Shown: piece after piece, positions 15,625 to 22,965 of the stretch
Layout: each line of letters starts with the position of its first letter
How positions within the stretch are numbered: position 1 is the first letter of the stretch
IMG/VR virus record: IMGVR_UViG_3300044814_000035
Location: 1-38,955 of that record
DNA from: a virus
Direction: 5' to 3' (one strand)
DNA length: 38,955 nt
The notes under the pieces: model-generated
Told to the model about the DNA's origin: nothing
What the model saw: the letters and a program-made list of their open reading frames with translations, nothing else
Database searches by the model: none
Program-made: the position numbers and the translations under genes

Positions 15625-18140
15625 TACTGAGCACCTCCAGCGGCGACCGGGACGCCTGAGTTACGTTTCATGCCGGCAATAACTTCTTGGATAGGGTAGC
15701 CCTGGCGTTCAGCTTCGAGGGCGGCGGCGGCAACGTGAGCGTCGACGTGGTAAAGCTCCATGACTTGCTTGATGTGAGCCTGGGCGGTAGCCATATCAAG
15801 CGCCGGGGCGTTGCTAGGCTTGGTCGGAGCGGCGGCACCTTGCGGCTCAGTTGGAGCGCCGGCGGCTTTTGGATCGGTAGGAGCGCCATCTTTCTGAGGT
15901 GGGTTGAAGGTCTTGTGGGCTTCGAGCATGAGCTTACCCTTGTCAATCTTCAGTCGCTCAGCTTCGAGGGCTTGCTGGTGAGCCTGGGCGTCGGTCTTGA
16001 GGGCACGATCGGTCTCGGCGTTAGGATCGGGCGTAACCGCTACAGCGCCTTCGGGAGGCTGTTCTTGAGCGTTAGGATCGGGCGTAATACCGGCCATCTG
16101 CTTGATCTGAGCCTTCTCCTGGACGGTAGTGCTGGCGTCTTTCATAATGTCGCCATAGTCGATATTCTCTTCCATGAGGTTCGCGTTTTGAGGTAAGTTG
16201 ACACCACCACTTTGTAACGCGGCGCCCATAGCGGCGGTCGGGATCTTGCCGGTAAGTCGGATCTGAGGAGGATCGATAATCGGGAAGGGTTGCTGTTGTG
16301 CTTTTTGCTTGTCTTCGTCGGTCATCTTCTGGATGACAGCGTTGAAGTTCACGAGGTTCATCTTGGAGAGCATGGCATACAGCGTCTCACCCATATCGAA
16401 CTTCCAGCCGGCCTGTGCCAGGTAGTAAATCGTCTGAGGTGTCATGGTCTTTATGACGTCCTGGAGCACCGTCACCTGTTCGGCGTCGCTGGTGAGGTTG
16501 TTGGTCGATGGATCGATCTCGAAGTCGAAGGTAGCGCGTGAGTTGTCCCAGATGATCTGTAGCTGTTTGGTAGGCTGGCCGGTCTGATCGAGAGGGAACT
16601 CGAGGCCGGCTTTCATAAGCTGATCGCGCTCGTCAGTTGAGAGCTGGAGGAGATCGTTGCCTTGCATATTGGCGAACTCGGTATTGATCATCGACTTGGA
16701 GACGGCGGCATAGGCCTCTTCGACGTTCTCAGAGAAGTCCTCGTCGTCGATGGATAGGTTAGCGGCGGCGAACTTGACGCCAGCTGGTGTCTTGGAGGCG
16801 TTAGGATCGCCATTGTCGGCCGCGATGCTGGTGTCGCCCTGTGGCAGTAGGTTATTGAGCGACTGCTTGTACATATTGATCCTGCCGGGGAGCTGAGAAT
16901 AAACGCCGTTAGCCATCTCCATACGCTCGACTTTGGCGTTGCCGACATACCAGTTCGCATCTTGAGCGTAGACAAGTGAGTCTTCGTCGACCTCGTCTTC
17001 GTCGCCGATGATCTGCTTCGGTGGGCGGAGTCCGAGCTGAGTCGCCAGGACGTCAGCTTGCCTCATGTAGTCGAGGACGTTCTGAGTACCGCCGGCCAGC
17101 TTGACGATGCCGATGCCGTAAGGGTTGACGAAGTCCTGGTAGCAGTAGAGATAATGGACTGGCACGTCACCAGTTGGATCGGGGTTGTTCCACTCGCGGA
17201 CGCACTTCTTACTCGAGAGGTGCATCATGCTAAACGGCGCATCGACGCCACGCTGGAAGGCGATGACGAAGTGGTGGCCGGTCTTGCGTACACCCTTGCC
17301 AGTTTCACCCTTTGGAGTTTCGCGGCCGGAGCGTGATTGCTTGGCGTCAGACTTACGGATGGCGATGAGAGCATCGATATCCCAGCGGTTATAAGGTTCG
17401 GTGACTTGATCATCAGGCTCATCATCTTCGGTCTTGGAGTCGTACTTCTCGATCTGAGCGCCAGTGTTGGTGACTTGACTGGAGTTGACCTTGCGATCGC
17501 CCTTCTTGGGCTGTTTATCACTGTCTCCGTCATTGTCTGAGTCTTTGGTTTTAGCGTTGGCGACGTAAGGCGTGCCGGCATCGGCGAGCTCTTCTTTGGC
17601 CTCCTCGATCATGTTGTCGATCTGGAGATCGGAGTAATACACGTCCCAGAAGATGATATCTGAGTCTTCGTCGGAGTCCTTGCCGGCTTCGAGCTTGACG
17701 TCTTGAGCATAAGGGACGATGAAGTCAGCGCCTCGGTAGTTGCCGCGCTGGACGAACAGGGTGATGATCGGTTGACCGCCGAAGATGGCGGCTTTACGGA
17801 CAGCATCCTTCCACTTGCGACGCGGTGTTGCCTTGCTCTTGGCGTTCGGCAAGATCTTCTTGTTCCAGTAGATATTCGCGAGGGTTGTGATCCACTCGTC
17901 GTCGCGATCGAGAGCGACGGCCTGGCCGCCCAGGTTCTTTTTGATAACGCGCTTCGCGAGCTTGAAGAGCGAGGCGGCGAGCGAGCCGTCGTTGACTTCG
18001 GGAAGGTTCTCGTCGAGATCCTCGAGGAGACCGTTGTCCGCTAGTCGTTCGTACTGTGGATAATCGATACGCCATTGATCGGCTTCAGAGGTTGAGTCTT
18101 CATATGCCTGTAGTATTTCTTCTTCGTCGAGGTAAGCCAC
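15624..18140 (-). CDS. Portal protein (podovirus-size, 838 aa)
   Basis: The start is GTG at 18140, 7 bases after AAAGGA. Residues about 40-330 hold the clip/wing region, with HFVIAFQRGVDAPFSMMHLS and VPVHYLYCYQDFVNPYGIGI typical of portals. The stem/crown part follows with YMRQADVLATQLGLRPPKQI. A region KTPAGVKFAAANLSIDDEDF then leads into the FANMQGNDLLQLS segment. The last 200 residues form a Gln/Ala/Pro-rich helical tail that could be a barrel reaching into the head, as in long podovirus portals. It docks the terminase and the adaptor. Position between terminase and scaffold is canonical. Confidence 0.85.
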   Translation of the reverse strand: MAYLDEEEILQAYEDSTSEADQWRIDYPQYERLADNGLLEDLDENLPEVNDGSLAASLFKLAKRVIKKNLGGQAVALDRDDEWITTLANIYWNKKILPNAKSKATPRRKWKDAVRKAAIFGGQPIITLFVQRGNYRGADFIVPYAQDVKLEAGKDSDEDSDIIFWDVYYSDLQIDNMIEEAKEELADAGTPYVANAKTKDSDNDGDSDKQPKKGDRKVNSSQVTNTGAQIEKYDSKTEDDEPDDQVTEPYNRWDIDALIAIRKSDAKQSRSGRETPKGETGKGVRKTGHHFVIAFQRGVDAPFSMMHLSSKKCVREWNNPDPTGDVPVHYLYCYQDFVNPYGIGIVKLAGGTQNVLDYMRQADVLATQLGLRPPKQIIGDEDEVDEDSLVYAQDANWYVGNAKVERMEMANGVYSQLPGRINMYKQSLNNLLPQGDTSIAADNGDPNASKTPAGVKFAAANLSIDDEDFSENVEEAYAAVSKSMINTEFANMQGNDLLQLSTDERDQLMKAGLEFPLDQTGQPTKQLQIIWDNSRATFDFEIDPSTNNLTSDAEQVTVLQDVIKTMTPQTIYYLAQAGWKFDMGETLYAMLSKMNLVNFNAVIQKMTDEDKQKAQQQPFPIIDPPQIRLTGKIPTAAMGAALQSGGVNLPQNANLMEENIDYGDIMKDASTTVQEKAQIKQMAGITPDPNAQEQPPEGAVAVTPDPNAETDRALKTDAQAHQQALEAERLKIDKGKLMLEAHKTFNPPQKDGAPTDPKAAGAPTEPQGAAAPTKPSNAPALDMATAQAHIKQVMELYHVDAHVAAAALEAERQGYPIQEVIAGMKRNSGVPVAAGGAQ

Positions 18141-18214
18141 TAATTACATCCTTTTGAGGATCGGGCAGGGCTTCGTCGAGGTATTCTGCTGACTCCGTTT
18201 GTTTATCTGTAAGA

Positions 18215-18220
18215 AATATA
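18215..18220 (-). promoter_or_regulatory. Extended -10 promoter candidate before portal gene
   Basis: Read leftward, TGTTATATT matches an extended -10 (TG-n-TATATT), about 75 bases before the portal GTG. It sits in the 103-base gap between the portal gene and the 98-residue gene to its right. No -35 consensus is seen. Confidence 0.4.
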
Positions 18221-18243
18221 ACATAACCGCTTGTGGTTGCCTA

Positions 18244-18540
18244 CTAGCGCCCATAGTATTCTTTGTTCACGAGCCAGGTAACAACAATGAAGCGCGGCTC
18301 GCCGGTCTTCTTGTCGGTTGTGATCTTCAGGTCGAGCTCCGGGGTCTCGGCATTACGGATCATCTCGGAGTGCATGATCAAGTCAGCGGCCAGGGTATCG
18401 CGGCTAGTGTCGAAGGTGCGAGTGATCTCCTGGCTGGTGCTCGATAGATCCTTGAAGGTCGAGTGACTGTCGATGACGGTCGAGCCATCGTCTTGAGGGC
18501 GGAAGGTTTTAACTTTGGTATGTGGTGGCGTTTGCAACAT
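18244..18540 (-). CDS. Hypothetical protein between terminase nuclease and portal
   Basis: This 98-residue protein has an N-terminal polar part, a Ser/Thr-rich centre (FKDLSSTSQEITRTFDTSRD) and a C-terminal beta hairpin (TGEPRFIVVTWLVNKEYYGR). It has a GGAG site 7 bases before ATG. No family was recognised. It belongs to the packaging cluster by position. Confidence 0.55.
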   Translation of the reverse strand: MLQTPPHTKVKTFRPQDDGSTVIDSHSTFKDLSSTSQEITRTFDTSRDTLAADLIMHSEMIRNAETPELDLKITTDKKTGEPRFIVVTWLVNKEYYGR

Positions 18541-18551
18541 GAGTGATCTCC

Positions 18552-19202
18552 TTAGATATGCATCTTTAAGCGCTTATTTTTGTCCGGACGACGGTGTTTC
18601 TTCGTGATCGGGTTCTCAGTCTGGAAGAGTTGCCACATCCCGGCGGCCGACATAACGGCGTCATCGTGGGTATTCGGAGCGGCTTCGGGCTTGCCGTTCT
18701 TGGAGACGATGAAGGTGTTATGCTGAGCGATCGTCTCTTCGTCGTAGATAGTGATCGCCTGGGACTCGAAGGCCTTGAGCCAGTCACCGAGCATCTTCGG
18801 CCGGGTGCCGGTGCCGAACTGACCGCCGGTCGTATCCCATCCAGGCTTATCACCGTCAGGCTTGCCGAGTTCGTCCCTCATGTAGTAGATCCGGTACGAT
18901 CCATCATTGTACTTGATGAGGTTGTGCATCTCGCTCGAGCCGCCATTGTTGCGCTCCAGGGCGACGACAGGCTTGACGCCGGTCTTCTTGTAGATCCAGT
19001 TCAGACCGTCACGAAGGAAGGGTGTCATCTCACTGGCGACGCCTTGCATCTGTAGGATCAGCGGTATATCGCGGCTAGTCTTCGAGCCGAACTGTACGAA
19101 GTTGGAGTCGATGCCGCCTTGAGAGGTATCACCGAACACAACGAAGAACTCGCCGGGCTTGATGTTACGGAAGAGTCTGAAGCCGTTGACTACTTCGCTC
19201 AT
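18552..19202 (-). CDS. terL: Large terminase subunit, nuclease half (separate gene)
   Basis: The 216 residues form a stand-alone RNase H-like terminase nuclease. The three metal-binding acidic positions are visible: D25 in VVFGDTSQGG, E83 in VVALERNNGG and D180/D181 in NTHDDAVMSAAG. This domain cuts concatemeric DNA at the ends of packaging. In nearly all tailed phages it is the C-terminal half of one large-terminase chain. Here it has its own ATG (overlapping the preceding stop as ATGA), and the ATPase half is encoded 540 bases upstream with two small genes in between. The two halves probably assemble as a complex. No catalytic residue is missing, so it should be active. Confidence 0.85.
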   Translation of the reverse strand: MSEVVNGFRLFRNIKPGEFFVVFGDTSQGGIDSNFVQFGSKTSRDIPLILQMQGVASEMTPFLRDGLNWIYKKTGVKPVVALERNNGGSSEMHNLIKYNDGSYRIYYMRDELGKPDGDKPGWDTTGGQFGTGTRPKMLGDWLKAFESQAITIYDEETIAQHNTFIVSKNGKPEAAPNTHDDAVMSAAGMWQLFQTENPITKKHRRPDKNKRLKMHI

Positions 19203-19501
19203 TTAAGCTTGTCCTTGCCTGATAGCTTGCGTATCAGTGGGAAGAGCGTGCCATCTTCGACCTTTGGCATAGGCATATAGACCGATCGGGGCTGGCCGGT
19301 GAAGTCATGGACGACAAGTGGATCGACACCGTTGGCGATGTACGTCTTATCGTCGAGCTTGGCGAAGCGGACATCCGGGCGGATATCTGAGCTGGCATCG
19401 TCGGTACGGTGAAGCGTGACCATAGCGCGGCCGTTGCGATCCCGGACGATCGTGAGGTTCTTGAGGATGCCGAGGCGGTAGAGTAGGCGGCTAAATAACA
19501 T
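19199..19501 (-). CDS. Small protein inserted between terminase halves (second)
   Basis: The 100 residues begin with a basic amphipathic helix (MLFSRLLYRLGILKNLTIVR) and continue into a beta-rich domain (FAKLDDKTYIANGVDPLVVH, then RSVYMPMPKVEDGTLFP) with a basic end. Its start overlaps the end of the previous small gene by 11 bases and its stop overlaps the nuclease start, so translation is coupled. No family was recognised. It could be a bridge that joins the two terminase halves or a docking factor. Confidence 0.6.
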   Translation of the reverse strand: MLFSRLLYRLGILKNLTIVRDRNGRAMVTLHRTDDASSDIRPDVRFAKLDDKTYIANGVDPLVVHDFTGQPRSVYMPMPKVEDGTLFPLIRKLSGKDKLK

Positions 19502-19748
19502 CGAAGTCCTCCGGCGGCAGTACGCCTTCGATCAAGTTGTGAAGCACTTCGAGCTCTTCTTCAGTGATGCCCTGGTCGTGATTGTGCTGATACTCGGTGT
19601 TGACGAGCTCATGGAGACCCTGGCGGAAGATCTGAGTCGCGGTCTCATGGTCGATCGGCTCAGGCGTGACGATCTGAACCGTCCCATTTTTGAGGTTGAT
19701 GATCTGGGCTTTGGCTTTGAGATAGCCGAGTGAGTGTTGCATGGTCAT
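19491..19748 (-). CDS. Small protein inserted between terminase halves (first)
   Basis: These 85 residues have an N-terminal beta part (KAKAQIINLKNGTVQIVTPE) and a helical, acidic C-terminus (ITEEELEVLHNLIEGVLPPE). The start ATGA overlaps the stop of the terminase ATPase gene. No homing-endonuclease or intron-type motif is present, so a selfish insertion is not indicated. The function is unknown, though its coupling to both terminase genes suggests a packaging role. Confidence 0.6.
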   Translation of the reverse strand: MTMQHSLGYLKAKAQIINLKNGTVQIVTPEPIDHETATQIFRQGLHELVNTEYQHNHDQGITEEELEVLHNLIEGVLPPEDFDVI

Positions 19749-20749
19749 CCTAACGCCTCCGCGTAAGTGGCGGTCTTGATTGGTGTTTTGATCCGGTTAG
19801 TATGCCAGATCCGGGCGAAGTCATCGAAGAACGTGGTGCCGGCCATCATAAAGGCTTCGTAGTCATAGGTCGGGTACTCGCGCATCCGCTTCTTGTTGGT
19901 GAGCTGGCGAGTCTTCTGATAGTGCCAGTAACACTGATCGGGTGTTGCCATGCCCTCTTCGATCAAGCGGCTGTAGTATTCAGGTGCAACCCATCCGGGC
20001 TCGGCTGGAGTGGTGTACTCCTTGTGAAGATACCAGGCGAGGAAGCGACTCTTGAACTCAGACTTGCCGTCCTTGCCTGACGTGTACTCGCGGCTGAAGA
20101 AGTCGCCGGCCATGTTGCCAGTAGTTTCGCGGAAGATCTTGCCATAGTTTTGAGGCACTTGCTCTTCGGCACCAGTGACGAGCGTCTCAGCGTCGAGGAT
20201 CGTGGTGTTGGAGTAGAAGGCGACCTCTGACCAGTGGATGTTCTGCTTGGTGCTACCACGTCCGGCAACCTTAGCGCCAGCGGTAGCGGTCTGGATCTGA
20301 GTGCTATTCTTGGCGACGAGTAGGTTCGTGGTGTCGGTCTTGAGGATAGTGTTGCGGAGCTTGAGCCCTTCGAGCCGTTGCTTAGCGTCGCGGTAGTCGC
20401 CGCCGACTTCAGTGACGAGGTAGCTGTCCAGGAACATATTGACGCGTTGGAAGTGCGCCTCGGTGTCTTTATCGCGGTAGGAGTAGATCTCGGAGTCAGT
20501 CAGTGGGATCCAGCCTCGAGCTGACATGATGAAGTCGGTGGTGAAGATGCCGGCGATCACAGTGGAGATACCGAACTGTCGACCTTTGAGATCGTTCTCG
20601 CGGATGCCCTGGAGTGGCTTGCCATAGCTCTCGAGGAGCTGGTCATACCACATATTCTGTACGGCGTTGAACTTGAACGGTATGATCTCGCCCTTCTTAG
20701 TCTTGAGGAAGAAGTATTGCTCGATGAAGCCTTTGTAGTCGATATCCAT
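19745..20749 (-). CDS. terL: Large terminase subunit, ATPase half (separate gene)
   Basis: These 334 residues cover the DNA-translocating ATPase. The Walker A-like loop is GRQFGIST at residues 56-63, preceded by the adenine-contact region PFKFNAVQNMWYDQ. The Walker B/catalytic segment is IHWSEVAF at 171-178, with the glutamate in the SEVAF form seen in P22-like terminases. The chain ends soon after YDYEAFMMAGTTFFDD, exactly where other large terminases pass into the nuclease domain. The start at 20749 was chosen because it overlaps the stop of the 51-residue gene as TAATG. A longer frame to 20929 runs through that gene in another frame and has atypical composition. Confidence 0.85.
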   Translation of the reverse strand: MDIDYKGFIEQYFFLKTKKGEIIPFKFNAVQNMWYDQLLESYGKPLQGIRENDLKGRQFGISTVIAGIFTTDFIMSARGWIPLTDSEIYSYRDKDTEAHFQRVNMFLDSYLVTEVGGDYRDAKQRLEGLKLRNTILKTDTTNLLVAKNSTQIQTATAGAKVAGRGSTKQNIHWSEVAFYSNTTILDAETLVTGAEEQVPQNYGKIFRETTGNMAGDFFSREYTSGKDGKSEFKSRFLAWYLHKEYTTPAEPGWVAPEYYSRLIEEGMATPDQCYWHYQKTRQLTNKKRMREYPTYDYEAFMMAGTTFFDDFARIWHTNRIKTPIKTATYAEALG

Positions 20750-20904
20750 TACAGCCCCGATCCGAGTAGCTTGATCGGTGACGGTATGAGCATGGCGGTG
20801 ACTCGTCGCTCCCAGTCTTGCTTCAGCCATAGAGCTCGAGCGTGTCGACAGACTTGATGACCTGGACGCGCATAACATAGGTAATTGCCAGGCTTGACCT
20901 TCAT
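20749..20904 (-). CDS. 51-residue micro-gene upstream of terminase ATPase
   Basis: The frame MKVKPGNYLCYARPGHQVCR... is 51 residues, with two Cys and two His in the first half and a basic helix (RALWLKQDWERRVTAMLIP) after it. Start and stop both overlap neighbours (ATGA with the gene before, TAATG with the terminase ATPase), which is strong support for real translation. A small metal-binding protein is possible. Nothing is known of the family. Confidence 0.55.
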   Translation of the reverse strand: MKVKPGNYLCYARPGHQVCRHARALWLKQDWERRVTAMLIPSPIKLLGSGL

Positions 20905-21149
20905 GCTCGCCCCCAGAGCTGGAAGCCATAGCTGAAGATGATCACTTGAGCATAGATCACCCGGTCGATCATCCGTCGCTTGCCGAAGGAGCAGTCGATC
21001 AGGCGGTACCAGTTGAAGCCGATGAAGGGGTGGCGCTGGAGTGGCACATAGTCATTTATGACTGATAGTCTCATATGTGAGATAGATTTGAGCCAGTCGG
21101 GAATAAAACGCCGGCTTTTTTGGACACTGTAGGCAGTCTTTGACGTCAT
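20901..21149 (-). CDS. Hypothetical small basic protein in packaging cluster
   Basis: This 82-residue protein is basic and aromatic-rich (KSRRFIPDWLKS, PLQRHPFIGFNWYRLIDCSF). The ATG follows the previous TAG with no gap and its TGA overlaps the next start. It has a weakly hydrophobic C-terminal stretch (RVIYAQVIIFSYGFQLWG) that could touch a membrane. No family was recognised. Confidence 0.5.
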   Translation of the reverse strand: MTSKTAYSVQKSRRFIPDWLKSISHMRLSVINDYVPLQRHPFIGFNWYRLIDCSFGKRRMIDRVIYAQVIIFSYGFQLWGRA

Positions 21150-21368
21150 CTATGATATCTCCGAGTGGGGTTTGAGCGCCGGGCGTACATTGTCGTCCCG
21201 GGTTACGGCATAGGTAACAGAGTAATCATCACAGTCGCGATCGACCATACGCTCGGCGACGCGATCATATCCGAGGTCGATGTTCTTGAGAGTGCTGGCA
21301 CCGTTGACCTTCACCGTCTCGGCTACATCGTGCGGCCGGCACCTGATCTCGAAGACTAGGACTTTCAC
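21150..21368 (-). CDS. Hypothetical small protein after small terminase
   Basis: These 72 residues hold a beta-strand start (MKVLVFEIRCRPHDVAETVK), a region KNIDLGYDRVAERMVDRDCD and a TYAVTRDDNVRP end. The start overlaps the stop of the small terminase. No family was recognised and the protein lacks distinctive motifs. Confidence 0.5.
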   Translation of the reverse strand: MKVLVFEIRCRPHDVAETVKVNGASTLKNIDLGYDRVAERMVDRDCDDYSVTYAVTRDDNVRPALKPHSEIS

Positions 21369-22081
21369 TCTTCAGACTCCCCGGGCGTGATGAACATCTG
21401 GCCGCCAGTGAACAGATTGAAGTTGACGCCGCCGCCGTTGTCAGCCTTCGTCAGATGGCCTTTGAGTCGATACGCTAGTTCGAGGGCGTTGTGCTGAGAC
21501 TTTGAGTCGTCAGCCCAGTAATAAACGTGCCGGGCGGTCTCGCCGTGTACGATCTTCCGTACGGTACAGTTGACCTCGATCAGCATCTCAGTGATGTCAT
21601 CATCGGACAGGCTGGCACCCTCGACGACCTTATGCTTGCGCTTGAGAGATCCGCCATGCCCTTGAGCCTCGAGATACTCTTCGGGGATATCACCCTCGAG
21701 AGGAACTTCAGCGTCGGGATCCTGCCAGAGTGGGAAGACCATATGCTCGATCTTCTTGGCGGTGAGGAGCTTTTTGTGAGTCTTTTGGAGGAGATCATCG
21801 GGTAACATTTCAGCTAACAGATCTTGAAAGCTGTCAGCGTTGATGATCCTGCCCGGCTGTTGTGATATTGACGGTGCGTACCCAGCCTCGCGCAAAATCT
21901 CACCGGCGGCTTTGGGCGAGCCTTTTCTAACATTATCGGTAAATAACTGAGCGGCTTTTATCTGTCGCGGTCTTGGAGCTCGCTTTTGCTTTGCTTTGGC
22001 AATCACCTCCCCTTCCGCGACTGCCCTGCCCTGCTCCAGTTGAGCTTTATCGCCGGACACGAACGATTGAGCATCACTCAT
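21365..22081 (-). CDS. terS: Small terminase subunit
   Basis: These 238 residues start at the ATG at 22081, which overlaps the previous stop as ATGA. A basic stretch (KAKQKRAPRPRQIKAAQLF) precedes a helix-turn-helix-like region (PKAAGEILREAGYAPSISQQ) followed by FQDLLAEMLPDDLLQKTHKK and KKIEHMVFP, a run of features usual in small terminases of phages of Gram-positive bacteria. The C-terminal part has a helix with NALELAYRLKGHLTKAD, likely the oligomer/ATPase-contact end. It recognises phage DNA and hands it to the large subunit. The order small terminase, then large terminase, then portal is standard. Confidence 0.75.
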   Translation of the reverse strand: MSDAQSFVSGDKAQLEQGRAVAEGEVIAKAKQKRAPRPRQIKAAQLFTDNVRKGSPKAAGEILREAGYAPSISQQPGRIINADSFQDLLAEMLPDDLLQKTHKKLLTAKKIEHMVFPLWQDPDAEVPLEGDIPEEYLEAQGHGGSLKRKHKVVEGASLSDDDITEMLIEVNCTVRKIVHGETARHVYYWADDSKSQHNALELAYRLKGHLTKADNGGGVNFNLFTGGQMFITPGESEE

Positions 22082-22491
22082 CTCGCCCACCGGCTATTCG
22101 GCTTTACATCACCGCCTTCGATCAGACCTGGTTCGTTGCCGGCGGCTAGTACCATCGGATCAAACGTCTCGAGCACTTCCCCTTCATGGACTGTATCGTC
22201 TTCGATGTTGACCACGATCTCCATGACGTTGAGCGCTGTTTTGTAAAAACGATCCTCGGTGTACATCATCTCAGCGGTGTACGGCATGATCGAGACGAAC
22301 TGTCGATGAGTGAGGAGTAGGAACGAGGGTAGCTCGGTAATCATCCACTGTTGCGTTGCGGCTACTGAGCCGATGATCACTTGATGGAGATCTTCACCCA
22401 GGAACTCGCCGACATCGCGGAGATCGAGTTGCTTCTGGATAACGCCGCCGCGAAATGTTTCTGTTGGCTTGATAATCGGGTAGTTCTTCAT
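22078..22491 (-). CDS. Hypothetical protein, first gene of packaging operon
   Basis: The 137 residues contain a helical section (LRDVGEFLGEDLHQVIIGSV), a hydrophobic section (ITELPSFLLLTHRQFVSIMP) and an acidic C-terminus. GAGG stands 4 bases before the ATG. It is the first gene after a promoter candidate at 22533. The family is unknown. Its place at the head of the operon before the small terminase suggests a packaging or regulatory role. Confidence 0.55.
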   Translation of the reverse strand: MKNYPIIKPTETFRGGVIQKQLDLRDVGEFLGEDLHQVIIGSVAATQQWMITELPSFLLLTHRQFVSIMPYTAEMMYTEDRFYKTALNVMEIVVNIEDDTVHEGEVLETFDPMVLAAGNEPGLIEGGDVKPNSRWAR

Positions 22492-22532
22492 AGTCCTCGT
22501 CGGGGTGTTACGTTCACAAGTTGTTAAAGAAC

Positions 22533-22538
22533 ACTATA
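22533..22538 (-). promoter_or_regulatory. Extended -10 promoter for packaging and structural operon
   Basis: Read leftward the motif is ATGCTATAGTGTT: TG-C-TATAGT. The same 11 bases TGCTATAGTGT occur before the membrane gene at 31227. Transcription would start near 22526, giving a leader of about 35 bases to the ATG at 22491. It lies in the 66-base gap after the replication pair of genes. There is no -35 consensus. Confidence 0.55.
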
Positions 22539-22557
22539 GCATAATCGCGATGCCTGG

Positions 22558-22965
22558 CTAGGCAATCGCTGGCACCGGATCGACACAAGCACACGTCCCG
22601 GCTTTGGCATCACACCAGATCTGACCGTTGGCTTTGAGCTTCTTGGTCTCGGCCGCTCGCCACTTCGGATCGCGGAGCAAGTTGAAGTCTTTGGCTACTG
22701 TCGCGATACGCATCAGCTCCTTCGCGAGTGACTTCTCGGCGCGGCAGACTTTGCCAGTTGGTAGCTCGCCGGCTGTTGGCTGATGGAATAAATCAGTCCG
22801 GGGATCCACGCCGCCCGGTTCGAGCTTGGAGATCGAGGTCTTTTTGATCGTGACGCCGCGCACAGTGACGAAGCCCTCGCTCGACTTGGTAAGTGCCGCT
22901 TTGACGGCCGCGCCTTCACGCTCGTCGATGAACATCTCCGTCCGATCTGTCATTTTGAGTATCAC
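22558..22965 (-). CDS. Hypothetical protein coupled to replication initiator
   Basis: These 135 residues have a beta-rich N-terminus (EGFVTVRGVTIKKTSISKLE), a helix KSLAKELMRIATVAKDFNLL, and a C-terminal cluster of three Cys in IWCDAKAGTCACVDP that could hold a metal. The likely start is GTG at 22965, which overlaps the stop of the initiator gene, with ATG at 22953 as alternative. Function is unknown. Coupling suggests a partner of the initiator, for example a loader, but no loader motif (Walker box) is seen. Confidence 0.55.
   Translation of the reverse strand: MILKMTDRTEMFIDEREGAAVKAALTKSSEGFVTVRGVTIKKTSISKLEPGGVDPRTDLFHQPTAGELPTGKVCRAEKSLAKELMRIATVAKDFNLLRDPKWRAAETKKLKANGQIWCDAKAGTCACVDPVPAIA

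Noticed and set aside
16019-16090. Direct repeat GTTAGGATCGGGCGTAA in the portal gene
   Set aside because: It encodes a doubled TPDPNA peptide in a low-complexity tail; no sign of a DNA-level function.
19491-19501. Group I intron or homing insertion between terminase halves
   Set aside because: The two intervening frames are translationally coupled and carry no LAGLIDADG, GIY-YIG or HNH motif.
20750-20929. Longer start for the terminase ATPase (Ser/His-rich leader)
   Set aside because: That stretch is better explained by the 51-residue gene in another frame with overlapping start and stop signals.
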